DNA from: Azospirillum sp. TSH100
GTDB lineage: Bacteria > Pseudomonadota > Alphaproteobacteria > Azospirillales > Azospirillaceae
NCBI RefSeq assembly: GCF_004923295.1
Contig: NZ_CP039639.1
Location: forward strand, 62,001 to 126,000
Reading direction: 5' to 3'
DNA: 64,000 nt
A program made the translations under genes and the position numbers. This document shows positions 46,401 through 54,000 of the stretch, in pieces (the stretch's first letter is position 1; each line of letters begins with the position of its first letter). Below the pieces are notes generated by a model. It did no database searches and was not told the origin of the DNA. It worked only from the letters and a program-made list of their open reading frames with translations.

Positions 46401-49222
46401 TCTCCAGCCCGGATCTCGCCACGCACGCCGCAGCCCTGCTGCCGCCCTACATGGTCCCGACCCGCTGGGTGCGGGTGACCGACTGGCCGCGCAACGCCAA
46501 CGGCAAGCTCGACCGCAAGGCCCTGCCCGACCCCGACCAGCCCGCCGGCACCATCGCGGCCGAGCCGCCCGCCACCGGCACCGAACGCCGCCTCGCCACT
46601 CTGTGGCGGGAGCTGCTTCCCGGCACCGACATCGCCCGCGACGCCGATTTCTTCGCGCTCGGCGGCCATTCGCTGCTCGCCGCCCGGCTGATCGCCCGCC
46701 TGCGCCGCGACGGCTGGCCCGGCCTGCCCCTGCGCGCCGTCTTCGAGACACCGGTCCTGCGCGATCTCGCCTCCCGGCTCGACGCCCTCACCGCTCCGGC
46801 CGGTGACGACACCCCGCCCCTGCTGCCGGTGGAGCGGCGCGACGCCATGCCGGTGTCCCCCGCCCAGCAGCGCCTGTGGCTGGTCGACCGGCTGTCCGGC
46901 GGCGGCAGCGCCTATGTGATGGCGGCCTCGCTGCTGCTGACCGGCGACCTCGATCCGGTGGCGCTGGAAACCGCGCTGAACGCCGTGGTCGCCCGCCACG
47001 AGGTGCTGCGCACAGCCTATCCCGAGCAGGATGAGGAGCCGGCCGCCGTCGCCGCCCCCGCCCTGTTCGTGCCCCTGCCGCTGGAGGATCTGTCCGGCCT
47101 GCCGCCGGCCGAGCGGACCGCCTGCGCGCTGGCCCTGGCGGAGGAGGATGCCCGCACCCCCTTCGACCTCGCTGCCGGCCCGCTGCTGCGCGCCCGGCTG
47201 CTGCGGCTGGAGCCCGGCAGCCACCGGCTGCTGTTCGCCATGCACCACATCGTCGCCGACGGCTGGTCGGTCGGCGTTCTGTGCAGCGACCTCGCCACCG
47301 CCTACCGCGCGGCGCTGGCCGGGCGGGCGCCGGACTGGACGCCGCTGCCGGTGCAGTATGCCGACTACGCGGTGTGGCAGCGCGATCTGCTGTCGGGCGA
47401 GCGCCTGACCAGGCTGACCGGCTTCTGGCACGACCGCCTGTCCGGTGCGCCGACGGCGCTCGCCCTGCCGACCGACCGGCCGCGACCGCCGGTCGCCACC
47501 ACCAGCGGCGGCAGCCTGCGCCTCGCCCTCGACCCCGCCCTGCTGGCGCGGGTGGAGGACTGGGCGCACCGCCGCGGCGCCACCGCCTTCATGGCGCTGC
47601 TCGCCGCCTTCAACGCCATGCTGCATGCGGAGACCGGCATGGACGATTTGCTGGTCGGAACCGACACCGCCGGCCGCCCCGACCGCGCGCTGGAAGGGCT
47701 GATCGGCTTCTTCGTCAATGTCGTGCCGCTGCGCTCCCGCCTGGAGCCGGAAGACAGCTTCGACAGCCTGCTCGACCGCACCGGCCGGATGGCGCTGGAT
47801 GCCTTCGACCATGACGCCCTCCCCTTCGACCGCATCGTCGAAGCGGTCGGCGTGCCGCGCGACCGCAGCCGCAACCCGCTGGTCCAGGCACTGTTCGTCC
47901 TCCAGAACGTCCCCGGCGGCCCGCTGGAACTGCCCGGCCTGACCGTCGAACAGTCGGCCCCGGCCGAGCGCCAGTCCAAGTTCGACATGGCCCTGTTCCT
48001 GGAGCCGGAGCAGACCGCCGACGGTCCGACGCTGGCCGCCGACTGGGTGTTCGCCAGCGCCCTGTTCGATCCGGAAACCATGCGGCGCTTCCACCGCAAC
48101 TGGGTGGCGCTGCTGGAGCGCGCCGTCGCCGACCCCACCCAACCCGTCTGCCCCAATATTCCTTCTGCCGGTCAGGAGTTCCACCCCATGGACCAGACCC
48201 GGCGCGCCAGCGCCACCCCCTCCCCCGATATGTCCGTCCGCCGGTCCTTCCCCATGCCGGGCTCCGAATTCCCGATCATGCTGGAGCCCGCCGTGCCGGG
48301 CCTCGACCCCGCCGCCTGGGCGCACGACAACCGCGGCCTGATCGACCAGTTGCTTCTACGCCACGGCGCCATCCTGTTCCGCGGCTTCGCCTTGCCCGAC
48401 CCACAGGCCTTCGAGGCCTTCGCCGAAGCGATGGAGCCGACCGGCCTGTTCGGCTCCTACGGCGACCTGCCGAAGAAGGAGGGCGGGCGCAACACCTACC
48501 GCTCCACGCCCTACCCGGAGCGGCAGATGATCCTCTACCACAACGAGAGCAGCCATCTCGACCGCTGGCCGCGCAAGCAGTGGTTCTTCGCCGAACAGGT
48601 GGCGCCGGTCGGCGGCTGCACCCCCATCGTCGATTGCCGCGAGATGCTGAGGCGCCTGCCGGCCGATCTGGTGGCGACGCTGGAGACGCGCGGCCTGCTC
48701 TATGTCCGCACCTTCACCCCGCGCTTCGATGTCGGCTGGCGCGACTTCTTCAAGACCGACGACCGTGCGGCGGTGGCGGCGCGCTGTGCCGCCGGCGGCA
48801 TCGAGCTGCGCTGGCTTGATGACGAGACGCCGCAGACCCGCACCCGCGCCCCGGCGGTGATCCGCCACCCGCTGACCGGCGAGCGCAGCTTCTTCAATCA
48901 GCTGCAACTCCACCACCCCGCCTGCCTGGAGCCCGACCTGCGCGAGGATCTGCTGGACCTCGTCGGCATCGACCGCCTGCCCCGCAACGTGCTGTTCGGC
49001 GACGGCGAGACCATCCCGGACGAGACCATGGCCCTGATCGGCGACGCCTACGAGGACTGCGCCGTGCGTTTCCAGTGGCTGCGCGGGGACGCGGTGATGG
49101 TCGACAACATGCTGACCGCCCATGCCCGCGACCCCTATGAAGGCCCCCGCCGCATCGTCGTCGCCATGGGCGCGATGGTGGAGCGGCAGGCCGTCGCCGC
49201 CGGACTCGAGGAGATGGCCTGA
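40466..49222 (+). CDS. Non-ribosomal peptide synthetase C*-A-T-C-A-T-C with fused TauD hydroxylase
   Basis: The 2918-residue protein reads: a condensation-like domain (about 10–440) with the altered motif HHIAGDY (His144–Asp149), A1 (461–945; TSGSTGTPKG at 609), T1 (GGDSI, Ser998), C2 (1070–1500; HHLVVDG at 1211), A2 (1525–2015), T2 (GGHSL, about 2068), C3 (2125–2560; HHIVADG at 2260), then a TauD/SyrP domain (about 2600–2905) with His2692-X-Glu2694 and His2886. By eye, A1 reads DLTKVGHVGK, an aspartate code, and A2 reads DIWELTADDK, which I associate with diaminobutyrate. C3 has no A-T after it in this protein; the next gene supplies A-T. The stop overlaps that gene's start by 1 bp (TGATG). 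An internal AGGAG-N9-ATG at the hydroxylase boundary may give a separate hydroxylase. Confidence 0.92.
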   Translation: MDSIFPTAAVLHAGEEQRALWTAWRLAPDDPAYNMTYAAELAPGTDPQRLAAAFARVISGHEALSSLYREDAGGRLVMERLHGLQPDVSIHAADPLSDADRLDWLEREADAPLPLDRGIACRVRLLAEAGTGAAERLHLLVVLHHIAGDYLSFEILCEQAFTAYEALSSGAAEPALPSGRYAAWLERQRTLQSGPDAARLESFWRTQTVDIAPPPDLPADRSTAPGRPEEADFHLDPVATASLRATADRLGVGLFPLLTAVFQIFLHRWSGQDRFTIGTPVSGRQGAADRAMIGYTLNALPWSADLSGNPTVADVAHTAHRTLMALLRHRRLPLARITSMAGTGGPLFHHMTTYVPVSQRAAIDRNVRRELFAHQRGAANALNLRWVDGGDRLNGQWRADPALFAPETSARMRRGFLALLERVLEDADAPVSTVQATAEEADCSLLDAPILPLPGGRGSRLTALALFNAATSRHPDRNAVEDGGHALTYAGLDAAAARLARRLRAAGVRPGDRVGLWLPRGAALAIGMIAAWKAGAAYLCLDPALPDARLAFLASDSRSRAIVGTGMAPDWRCDATWLDIDGQSDEAEPAPLADNLPGNPDLPAYLIYTSGSTGTPKGVVVTQGNLATYARGVLAAMDLPEDATLATLASVTADLGYTAWFGALLGGRTLRLVAPALAEDPDALARHFAARPVDMLKIVPSHLAALMAVPDPARLLPRRCLVLGGEALDGGFVARLRSLAPGCRVLNHYGPTETTVGCLTSPAPQDPTLPVPIGTPLPGIRAVVLDRHGDPVPLGVVGELAIGGPTVAAGYLARPALTAERFVPDPWGEGGRLYRTGDRVRMTTDGPIEFLGRADDQVKIRGFRVELGEVDSWLRGQPGVAEAVTVARPSPTGDGLRLAAFVAPEALDTEALRSAMAAALPDAMVPASLRALPVLPRLPNGKIDRKSLPDDEPARTVAPATSRSLTPAEETLSSLWAEVLGRPSVGVDEDFFAIGGDSILALQVIAKARPKGLALKPKLFFQKRTIAAIAAALPAAKPAGKPSEEPAEKRMEPFALSGLDPQALATLQAERPALEDAYPLSSLQQGLLFHSLIDPAGGAYVNQLVVEADGPFDPDSFTAAWQDTVAANPILRTAFRWEGADRPLQLVERAATLPVARRDWSDLTENARDAALTAFLAEDRARGFALDRAPLMRLVLIRCGDGRWLLLWSRHHLVVDGWCSILLLDEVLERYRACLAGETPALPARRPFRDHIAWTLRQDSGRSAEFWRSFLAGVEGATPLPLLAPAPESTPDSGSAVPLTRTVTLDEAETARLTAAARGLGVTLNTLVQGAWGLVLTARSGRDDVLFGVTSAGRPADLEGAEHMLGVFINTLPLRVRAPGRQRLGDYLRGIQADSAAMREHEHSALADIQAQAGVGPLFDTLLVFQNLPMLEGRRRRVGALDLRQRANVERTHYGLTVEVFPGEALGAAIDADARRIDATSLSRIAEGFRAALLSLARGAATPLAALPRMGEAEAQALRRWSVTPAPYSLSPGWVERVAARVAAHPDRLAARCEGAGLTYGELWRHSEQLARGLIAAGVRPDDAVALLAPRGLELLCLMVAVLRAGGAWVPLDPGHPPARWAQVMAQAGNPLLVRDPAVSCGLPALTTADLLARADAGSLRTRPARGDQRAYVLFTSGSTGTPKGAMVTRDGMLNNMLAKLDPLGLSDRDVIAQTAPACFDISVWQTLTAPLLGGVVEIVPDAVVRDPDALLDRLATSGVTLFEPVPSLMRTLADTRDADGRPRPLPALRWVLPTGEALSAADAAAWFDAYPAVPLMNAYGPAECADDVAFHPLHTAPAAGSAVPIGRPTAGAELRVVDGDLSPAPVGTVGEIAVGGVGVGRGYLGDPRRTAASFVPDPDGAPGSRLYRSGDLGRWTADGVIEWAGRGDFQMKLRGFRIEAGEVEAALERHPAVRRAAVHIRADHLTAWWEAADDGAAVSSPDLATHAAALLPPYMVPTRWVRVTDWPRNANGKLDRKALPDPDQPAGTIAAEPPATGTERRLATLWRELLPGTDIARDADFFALGGHSLLAARLIARLRRDGWPGLPLRAVFETPVLRDLASRLDALTAPAGDDTPPLLPVERRDAMPVSPAQQRLWLVDRLSGGGSAYVMAASLLLTGDLDPVALETALNAVVARHEVLRTAYPEQDEEPAAVAAPALFVPLPLEDLSGLPPAERTACALALAEEDARTPFDLAAGPLLRARLLRLEPGSHRLLFAMHHIVADGWSVGVLCSDLATAYRAALAGRAPDWTPLPVQYADYAVWQRDLLSGERLTRLTGFWHDRLSGAPTALALPTDRPRPPVATTSGGSLRLALDPALLARVEDWAHRRGATAFMALLAAFNAMLHAETGMDDLLVGTDTAGRPDRALEGLIGFFVNVVPLRSRLEPEDSFDSLLDRTGRMALDAFDHDALPFDRIVEAVGVPRDRSRNPLVQALFVLQNVPGGPLELPGLTVEQSAPAERQSKFDMALFLEPEQTADGPTLAADWVFASALFDPETMRRFHRNWVALLERAVADPTQPVCPNIPSAGQEFHPMDQTRRASATPSPDMSVRRSFPMPGSEFPIMLEPAVPGLDPAAWAHDNRGLIDQLLLRHGAILFRGFALPDPQAFEAFAEAMEPTGLFGSYGDLPKKEGGRNTYRSTPYPERQMILYHNESSHLDRWPRKQWFFAEQVAPVGGCTPIVDCREMLRRLPADLVATLETRGLLYVRTFTPRFDVGWRDFFKTDDRAAVAARCAAGGIELRWLDDETPQTRTRAPAVIRHPLTGERSFFNQLQLHHPACLEPDLREDLLDLVGIDRLPRNVLFGDGETIPDETMALIGDAYEDCAVRFQWLRGDAVMVDNMLTAHARDPYEGPRRIVVAMGAMVERQAVAAGLEEMA
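41811..41840 (+). repeat. Collapsed palindromic repeat in the C*–A1 linker
   Basis: TTCTCCCTCTCCCC directly abuts GGGGGGAGGGGATC, forming an imperfect inverted repeat in frame within the large synthetase; it encodes ILPLPGGRGS, a linker. The arms resemble the outer stems of the intergenic element at 50972–51060, so it may be a remnant of the same repeat family. Confidence 0.4.
48174..48190 (+). promoter_or_regulatory. Internal ribosome-binding site and ATG at the TauD boundary
   Basis: AGGAG (48174–48178) lies 9 nt before an in-frame ATG (48188–48190, Met2575), exactly where the C3 domain ends and the fused hydroxylase begins. The peptide from this ATG starts MDQ, like the stand-alone hydroxylase at 39396. 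It could allow a free hydroxylase of about 344 residues or be a relic of a formerly separate gene. Confidence 0.55.
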
Positions 49223-50955
49223 TGACCGCCCAAATGACAACCGGGATGAGCGCCGAGACCACCATCCCCGCCCTGCTTTCCGCCCAGACCGCACACAGCC
49301 CCGACGCCCCGGCCCTGAAGGACGGCGCGCGCACCCTCAGCTACGCCGCGCTGGACGCGCTGGTCGACCGGCTGGCCCGCCATCTGCGCCGCGACGGCGT
49401 CGGACCGGAGCAGCGGGTGGCGCTGGCCCTGCCGCGCTCCGCCGAACTGGTCATCGCCCTGCATGCCGTCATGCGGGCGGGCGGCGCCTATGTGCCGGTC
49501 GATCCGGCATGGCCGGACGCCCGCCGTACCGCAGTTCTCGATGCCGCCCGGCCGTGCCGGCTGCTGACCGCCGCCGATGTCGCCGCCTTGCTGGAGCGGC
49601 GGGCGCCCGACATCGCGCTACCGCCCCCGGCGCCGCAGGACGCCGCCTATCTGCTGTTCACCTCCGGCTCCACCGGCACGCCGAAGGGCGTGGTGGTCGA
49701 ACATGCCCAGCTCGCCGCCTATGTCGCGGCGGTGACGGCGGCGCTCGGCCTGACCGCCTGCCGCCGCTTCGCCCTGACCTCCACCGTCGCCGCCGACCTC
49801 GGCAACACCACCCTGTTCGGGGCGCCGGCGGCAGGCGGCTGTCTGGTGGTGGCGGACGAGGCGACGATGACCGACGGCGCCGCCTTCGCCCGCTTCCTCT
49901 GGGATGAGGCCATCGACTGCCTGAAGATCGTGCCGTCGCATCTGGCCGCCCTCATCGACCACCCGGCTCCCGTCCTGCCCGCCACGCTGATCCTCGGTGG
50001 CGAGCCCGCCACCCGCCCCTTGCTGGAGGCGATCCGCAATGCCGCCCCGGCCTGCCGCGTCTTCAACCATTATGGCCCGACCGAGACCACCGTCGGCGTG
50101 ATGGTCCATGCCCTGCCCTCGGACGCGCCGCTGCCCGACCGCCTGCCGCTCGACCGCGTTCTGGCGGGAAGCGGCGTCCGGCTGCTAGACCCGGCCGGCA
50201 AGCCGGTTGAAACGGGTGGAGAGGGCGAGCTGGTGATCGGTGGCGCCCAGGTCGCCCGCGGCTATCTCGACCGCCCGGATGATGCGGCCTTCTTCACCGA
50301 CCCCGACGGCACCCGCTTCTACCGCAGCGGCGACCGCGCCCGGGTGCTGCCCGGCGGCGGGCTGGAGCTGATCGGCCGCATCGACGACCAGATCAAGATC
50401 CGCGGCTTCCGCGTCGAACCGGCGGAGATCGAGGCCGCCCTCCTCGCGCTGCCCGGCATCGCCCAGGCGGCGGTGAAGCTGGTGGGCACCGACCGGCTGG
50501 TCGCCTATGTGGTCGCCACGGCCGGGGCCGGCTCCGACCCGGCCGCCCTGCGGGAAGCCTTGCGCGCCCGCCTGCCCGACGCGATGGTCCCGGCCGAGAT
50601 CGTGGCGCTCGACCGCCTGCCGCGGCTCGGCAACGGCAAGATCGACCGCGCCGCCCTGCCCGACCCGGTCAGCGTTTCGGCGCAACCGGCCAACGACGCC
50701 GCCCCACTGGAAACGTTGATCGCCGGGCTGATCGCCACCCTGCTGGAACGTGAGCGGGTCGGTCCGGCCGACAACCTGTTCGACCTGGGCGGCCATTCGC
50801 TGATGGTCATCAAGCTGGTGTCCCGCCTGCGCCGCCGCCTGGGGGTGGAGGTGCCGCCGGGCCTCGTCTTCGACCATCCGACCCCGGCCGGCCTCGCCCA
50901 GGCCCTGCGCGCCACGGAAGCCGAGCCGGGTCAACTCGACCGCGCCGCGGCGTAA
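49222..50955 (+). CDS. Non-ribosomal peptide synthetase A-T protein (Asp code)
   Basis: The 577-residue protein has an adenylation domain (about 20–490; TSGSTGTPKG at 147, FNHYGPTETT, RLGNGKIDR) and a carrier domain with LGGHSL (Ser526). It lacks its own condensation domain; the preceding synthetase ends in C3 plus the fused hydroxylase, so the two proteins together make one C-(hydroxylase)-A-T module. Its start overlaps the preceding stop, which favours equal synthesis. Specificity residues read by eye are DLTKIGHVGK, an aspartate code, nearly identical to A1 of the large synthetase; the shared ADLGxT and LKIVPSHLAAL stretches suggest the two domains are paralogues. The product is expected to be beta-hydroxyaspartyl-S-T through the fused hydroxylase. 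Confidence 0.88.
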   Translation: MTAQMTTGMSAETTIPALLSAQTAHSPDAPALKDGARTLSYAALDALVDRLARHLRRDGVGPEQRVALALPRSAELVIALHAVMRAGGAYVPVDPAWPDARRTAVLDAARPCRLLTAADVAALLERRAPDIALPPPAPQDAAYLLFTSGSTGTPKGVVVEHAQLAAYVAAVTAALGLTACRRFALTSTVAADLGNTTLFGAPAAGGCLVVADEATMTDGAAFARFLWDEAIDCLKIVPSHLAALIDHPAPVLPATLILGGEPATRPLLEAIRNAAPACRVFNHYGPTETTVGVMVHALPSDAPLPDRLPLDRVLAGSGVRLLDPAGKPVETGGEGELVIGGAQVARGYLDRPDDAAFFTDPDGTRFYRSGDRARVLPGGGLELIGRIDDQIKIRGFRVEPAEIEAALLALPGIAQAAVKLVGTDRLVAYVVATAGAGSDPAALREALRARLPDAMVPAEIVALDRLPRLGNGKIDRAALPDPVSVSAQPANDAAPLETLIAGLIATLLERERVGPADNLFDLGGHSLMVIKLVSRLRRRLGVEVPPGLVFDHPTPAGLAQALRATEAEPGQLDRAAA

Positions 50956-50971
50956 TCGCCCTTTCCCCTGG

Positions 50972-51060
50972 ATCCCCTCTCCCCACTATCGGCGGACCTA
51001 TGGTCCGCCCGTCGCGTCAGCGCAAACGAAGTTTGCGCGTGAGCGGGGGGAGAGGGGGAT
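50972..51060. repeat. Cloverleaf-like intergenic palindromic element
   Basis: An outer stem (ATCCCCTCTCCCC 50972–50984 with 51047–51060, one bulge) encloses two perfect 8-bp hairpins: GGCGGACC/GGTCCGCC (50991–50998, 51002–51009) and GCGCAAAC/GTTTGCGC (51020–51027, 51031–51038). It fills most of the 144-bp gap between the A-T gene and the next synthetase. It looks like a REP/BIME-type mobile intergenic repeat; effects on operon transcription are unknown. Confidence 0.7.
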
Positions 51061-51099
51061 TCCGCATTTCCCCACCCCACGACAACACGGTACGCCTCC

Positions 51100-54000
51100 A
51101 TGGCCGATACGCTCGCCCCCAGCCTGCATGACATCGCGCGGGGCTTCGCCCGGCTGCCGACGGACAAGCGGCGCGGCTTCCTCGACGCGCTGCGGGCGCG
51201 CGGCATCGCCTTTTCGCGGCTCCCCGTTCCGAAGCGACAGGGCGACGCGGCGGCCCCCGTCCCGGCCTCTCCCGCGCAGCGCCAACTGTGGACCCTGCAG
51301 CGTCTCGACCCCGCATCGCCCGCCTACCACATGCCGGGCGCCTTCCGGCTGAGCGGCCGCCTCAATCCCACAGCGCTGGAAGCAGCCCTGAACGCGGTCG
51401 CCGCCCGCCATGAAATCCTGCGCACCGCCTACCGGGAGGACGGCGACGGTCGCCTGTGGGCGGTCCCCCTCCCCGACCGCCCTGTCCGCCTCCATCACCA
51501 CGACCTGAGCAACCGGCCGGACGCCGCCCCCGGCTTCGCCGAACGTCTCGCCGCCGCCCCCTTCGATCTGGAGCGCGACTCCCCCTGGCGTGCCGACCTG
51601 CTAAGGCTTGGCCCCGACGAGCACGGGCTGCTGGTCACCCTGCACCACATCGCCGCCGACGGCGCCAGCATCGGGCTGCTGATGGCAGACCTCGCCGCCG
51701 CCTACAACGCCGTGCGCCAGGGCCGCCCGCCCGCCCTGTCCGAGCTGACGGTGCAGCATGCCGACCTCGCGCTTTGGCAGGCGGCGTGGCTGGAGGCGGG
51801 AGAAGCCGACCGCCAGACCGAATTCTGGCGCACCACCCTGTCCGGTGCCCCCGCCCGCCTGACCCTGCCCGGCTTCGAGACGGAAAGCAGCGACGACAGC
51901 GGCGGCGAACAGACCACCCTCCTGCCCTCCCCCCTCTCCGGCACGGTGAAGCAACTGGCCGCGAGCGAAGGCTGCACCCTCTTCACAGTCCTGCTTGCCG
52001 CCTACGCCCTGCTGCTCGGCCGGATGAGCGGGCAGGACGAACTGGTCATCGGCATCCCCGTCGCCGGCCGCCGCCAGCCGGAAGCCGAACAGGCCATCGG
52101 CTGCTTCGTCAACACGCTGCCCCTTCGCCTGCGCCTTTCCCCCGCCCAGCCCTTCCGACGCTGGCTGCACGAGATCGCCGGTGCTGTCGCCGCCGCCCAG
52201 GACAACCAGGACCTCCCCTTCGACCTCATCCAGGAAACGGTGCGGGCGGAACGCGGCGCCGCTCCGCTGGTCCAGGTGATGTTCGACCACCGCCCGGCCC
52301 CCGTCACTTTCGGCGGCCCGGACGGCTTGCAACTGGACGGCCTGCGGCTGGAGCCGCTGGAGTTGCCGGTGCGCCGCGCCAAGTTCGACCTCGCCCTTGC
52401 CGGCACCGAACGGCCCGACGGCACGATCCTCGCCCGCCTCGCCCACCGGGGAGAGGCCATCCCGGCGGCCCGCCTGCTGCGGCGCTGGCAGCGCCTGCTG
52501 ACGCAGGTCGCGGCATCCCCCGACCGCCCGTTGCGCGCCCTCGACATCCGCTGCGAGGACGAAATCCAGACCATCGCCCGATGGTCCCGTGATCCCGACT
52601 GGACCGGCATCACCCCAGAGCCTGTCCCCGTCCTGCTCGCCCGCCTCGCCGCCGAGCGGCCGGACGCCCCGGCCATCCTGTTCGGCGCGGACACCGTGAC
52701 CCGCGGGAAGCTGGACCGCCGGGCCAACCGCCTCGCCCACCGGCTGATCGCGCTCGGCGCCGGGCCGGAAAGCCGCGTCGGCGTCTGCCTGTCCCGCTCG
52801 CCCGAGCTGATCGTCGCCTTCCTGGCCGTGCTGAAGTCCGGTGCGGCCTTCATCCCCCTGGACCCCGCCCACCCCGCAGAGCGCCAGCAGGCGATCCGCG
52901 AGGCAGCCGGCCTGTCGCTGCTGATCGCCGATACCCCGCTCGACGGCGTGACCACACTCCGTCCCGACGAGGTGGATGACACCCCCGATCACGCACCCGA
53001 AGTGGCGATCCACCCGCACGGCCTCGCCTATGTCATCCACACCTCGGGGTCCACCGGGACGCCGAAGGGGGTGGCGGTGGAGCATGGCCCGCTCGCCATG
53101 CATTGCGTCGCCACCGGCGCCGTCTACGACATGGGGCCGGACAGCCGCGAGCTGCATTTCCTGTCCTTCACCTTCGACGGCGCGCATGAACGCTGGATGA
53201 CGGCGCTGGCCGCCGGCGGCGCCATCCTGTTGCGTGACGACAGCCTGTGGACGGCGGAGCAGACCTATGACGCCATCCGCCGCCACCGCCTGACCCACGC
53301 CGGCTTCCCGCCGAAATACCTGCAACAGCTGGCCGCCTGGGCAGAGCAGCAGGGCGGTGAGCCGCCGCCGATGCAGCTCTATTCCTTCGGCGGGGAGGCG
53401 ATGCCACGGGCCGGGCTGGAGCGGCTGTTCCGCGCCCTGCGCCCCCGCCACGCCATCAACGGCTACGGCCCGACCGAGACCGTCGTGACCCCGCTTGTCT
53501 GGAAAGGCGACGGCACCAGCCTGCCCGACAGCCCCTATGTTCCGATCGGCCGCCCGGTCGGCGACCGCAGCGCCCATATCCTCGACGACGATCTCAACCC
53601 GCTGCCGATCGGCGTGACGGGGGAGCTGTGGATCGGCGGCGGCGGCCTTGCCCGCGGCTATCTCGGCCGCCCGGCGGCGACGGCAGAGCGCTTCATCCCC
53701 GACCCCTTCGGTCGTCCCGGCGCCCGCCTCTACCGCACCGGCGATCTCGCCCGCTGGCGGGAGGACGGCACCGTCGAGTTCCTCGGCCGCCGCGACCATC
53801 AGGTGAAGCTGCGCGGCTTCCGCATCGAACTGGGCGAGATCGAGGCCCATCTGGCCGCCGAACCCGGCGTGCGCGAAGCCGTGGTGGTCGCGCAGGAGAC
53901 CGACGGCGTCACCCGTCTCGTCGGCTATCTGGTGCCATCCCCCGGCGCCAAGCCAGACCCCGCCGCCGTCACCGCGGCGCTGGCGGCCCGCCTGCCCGCC

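Noticed and set aside
44330-48325. A 1331-codon open frame antisense to the large synthetase, and similar long antisense frames at 51601–55002 and 40094–42829
   Set aside because: They mirror GC-rich codon bias of the real genes, are rich in Gly, Ala, Arg, Gln and His, and show no domain motifs, while the plus strand has ordered NRPS domains.
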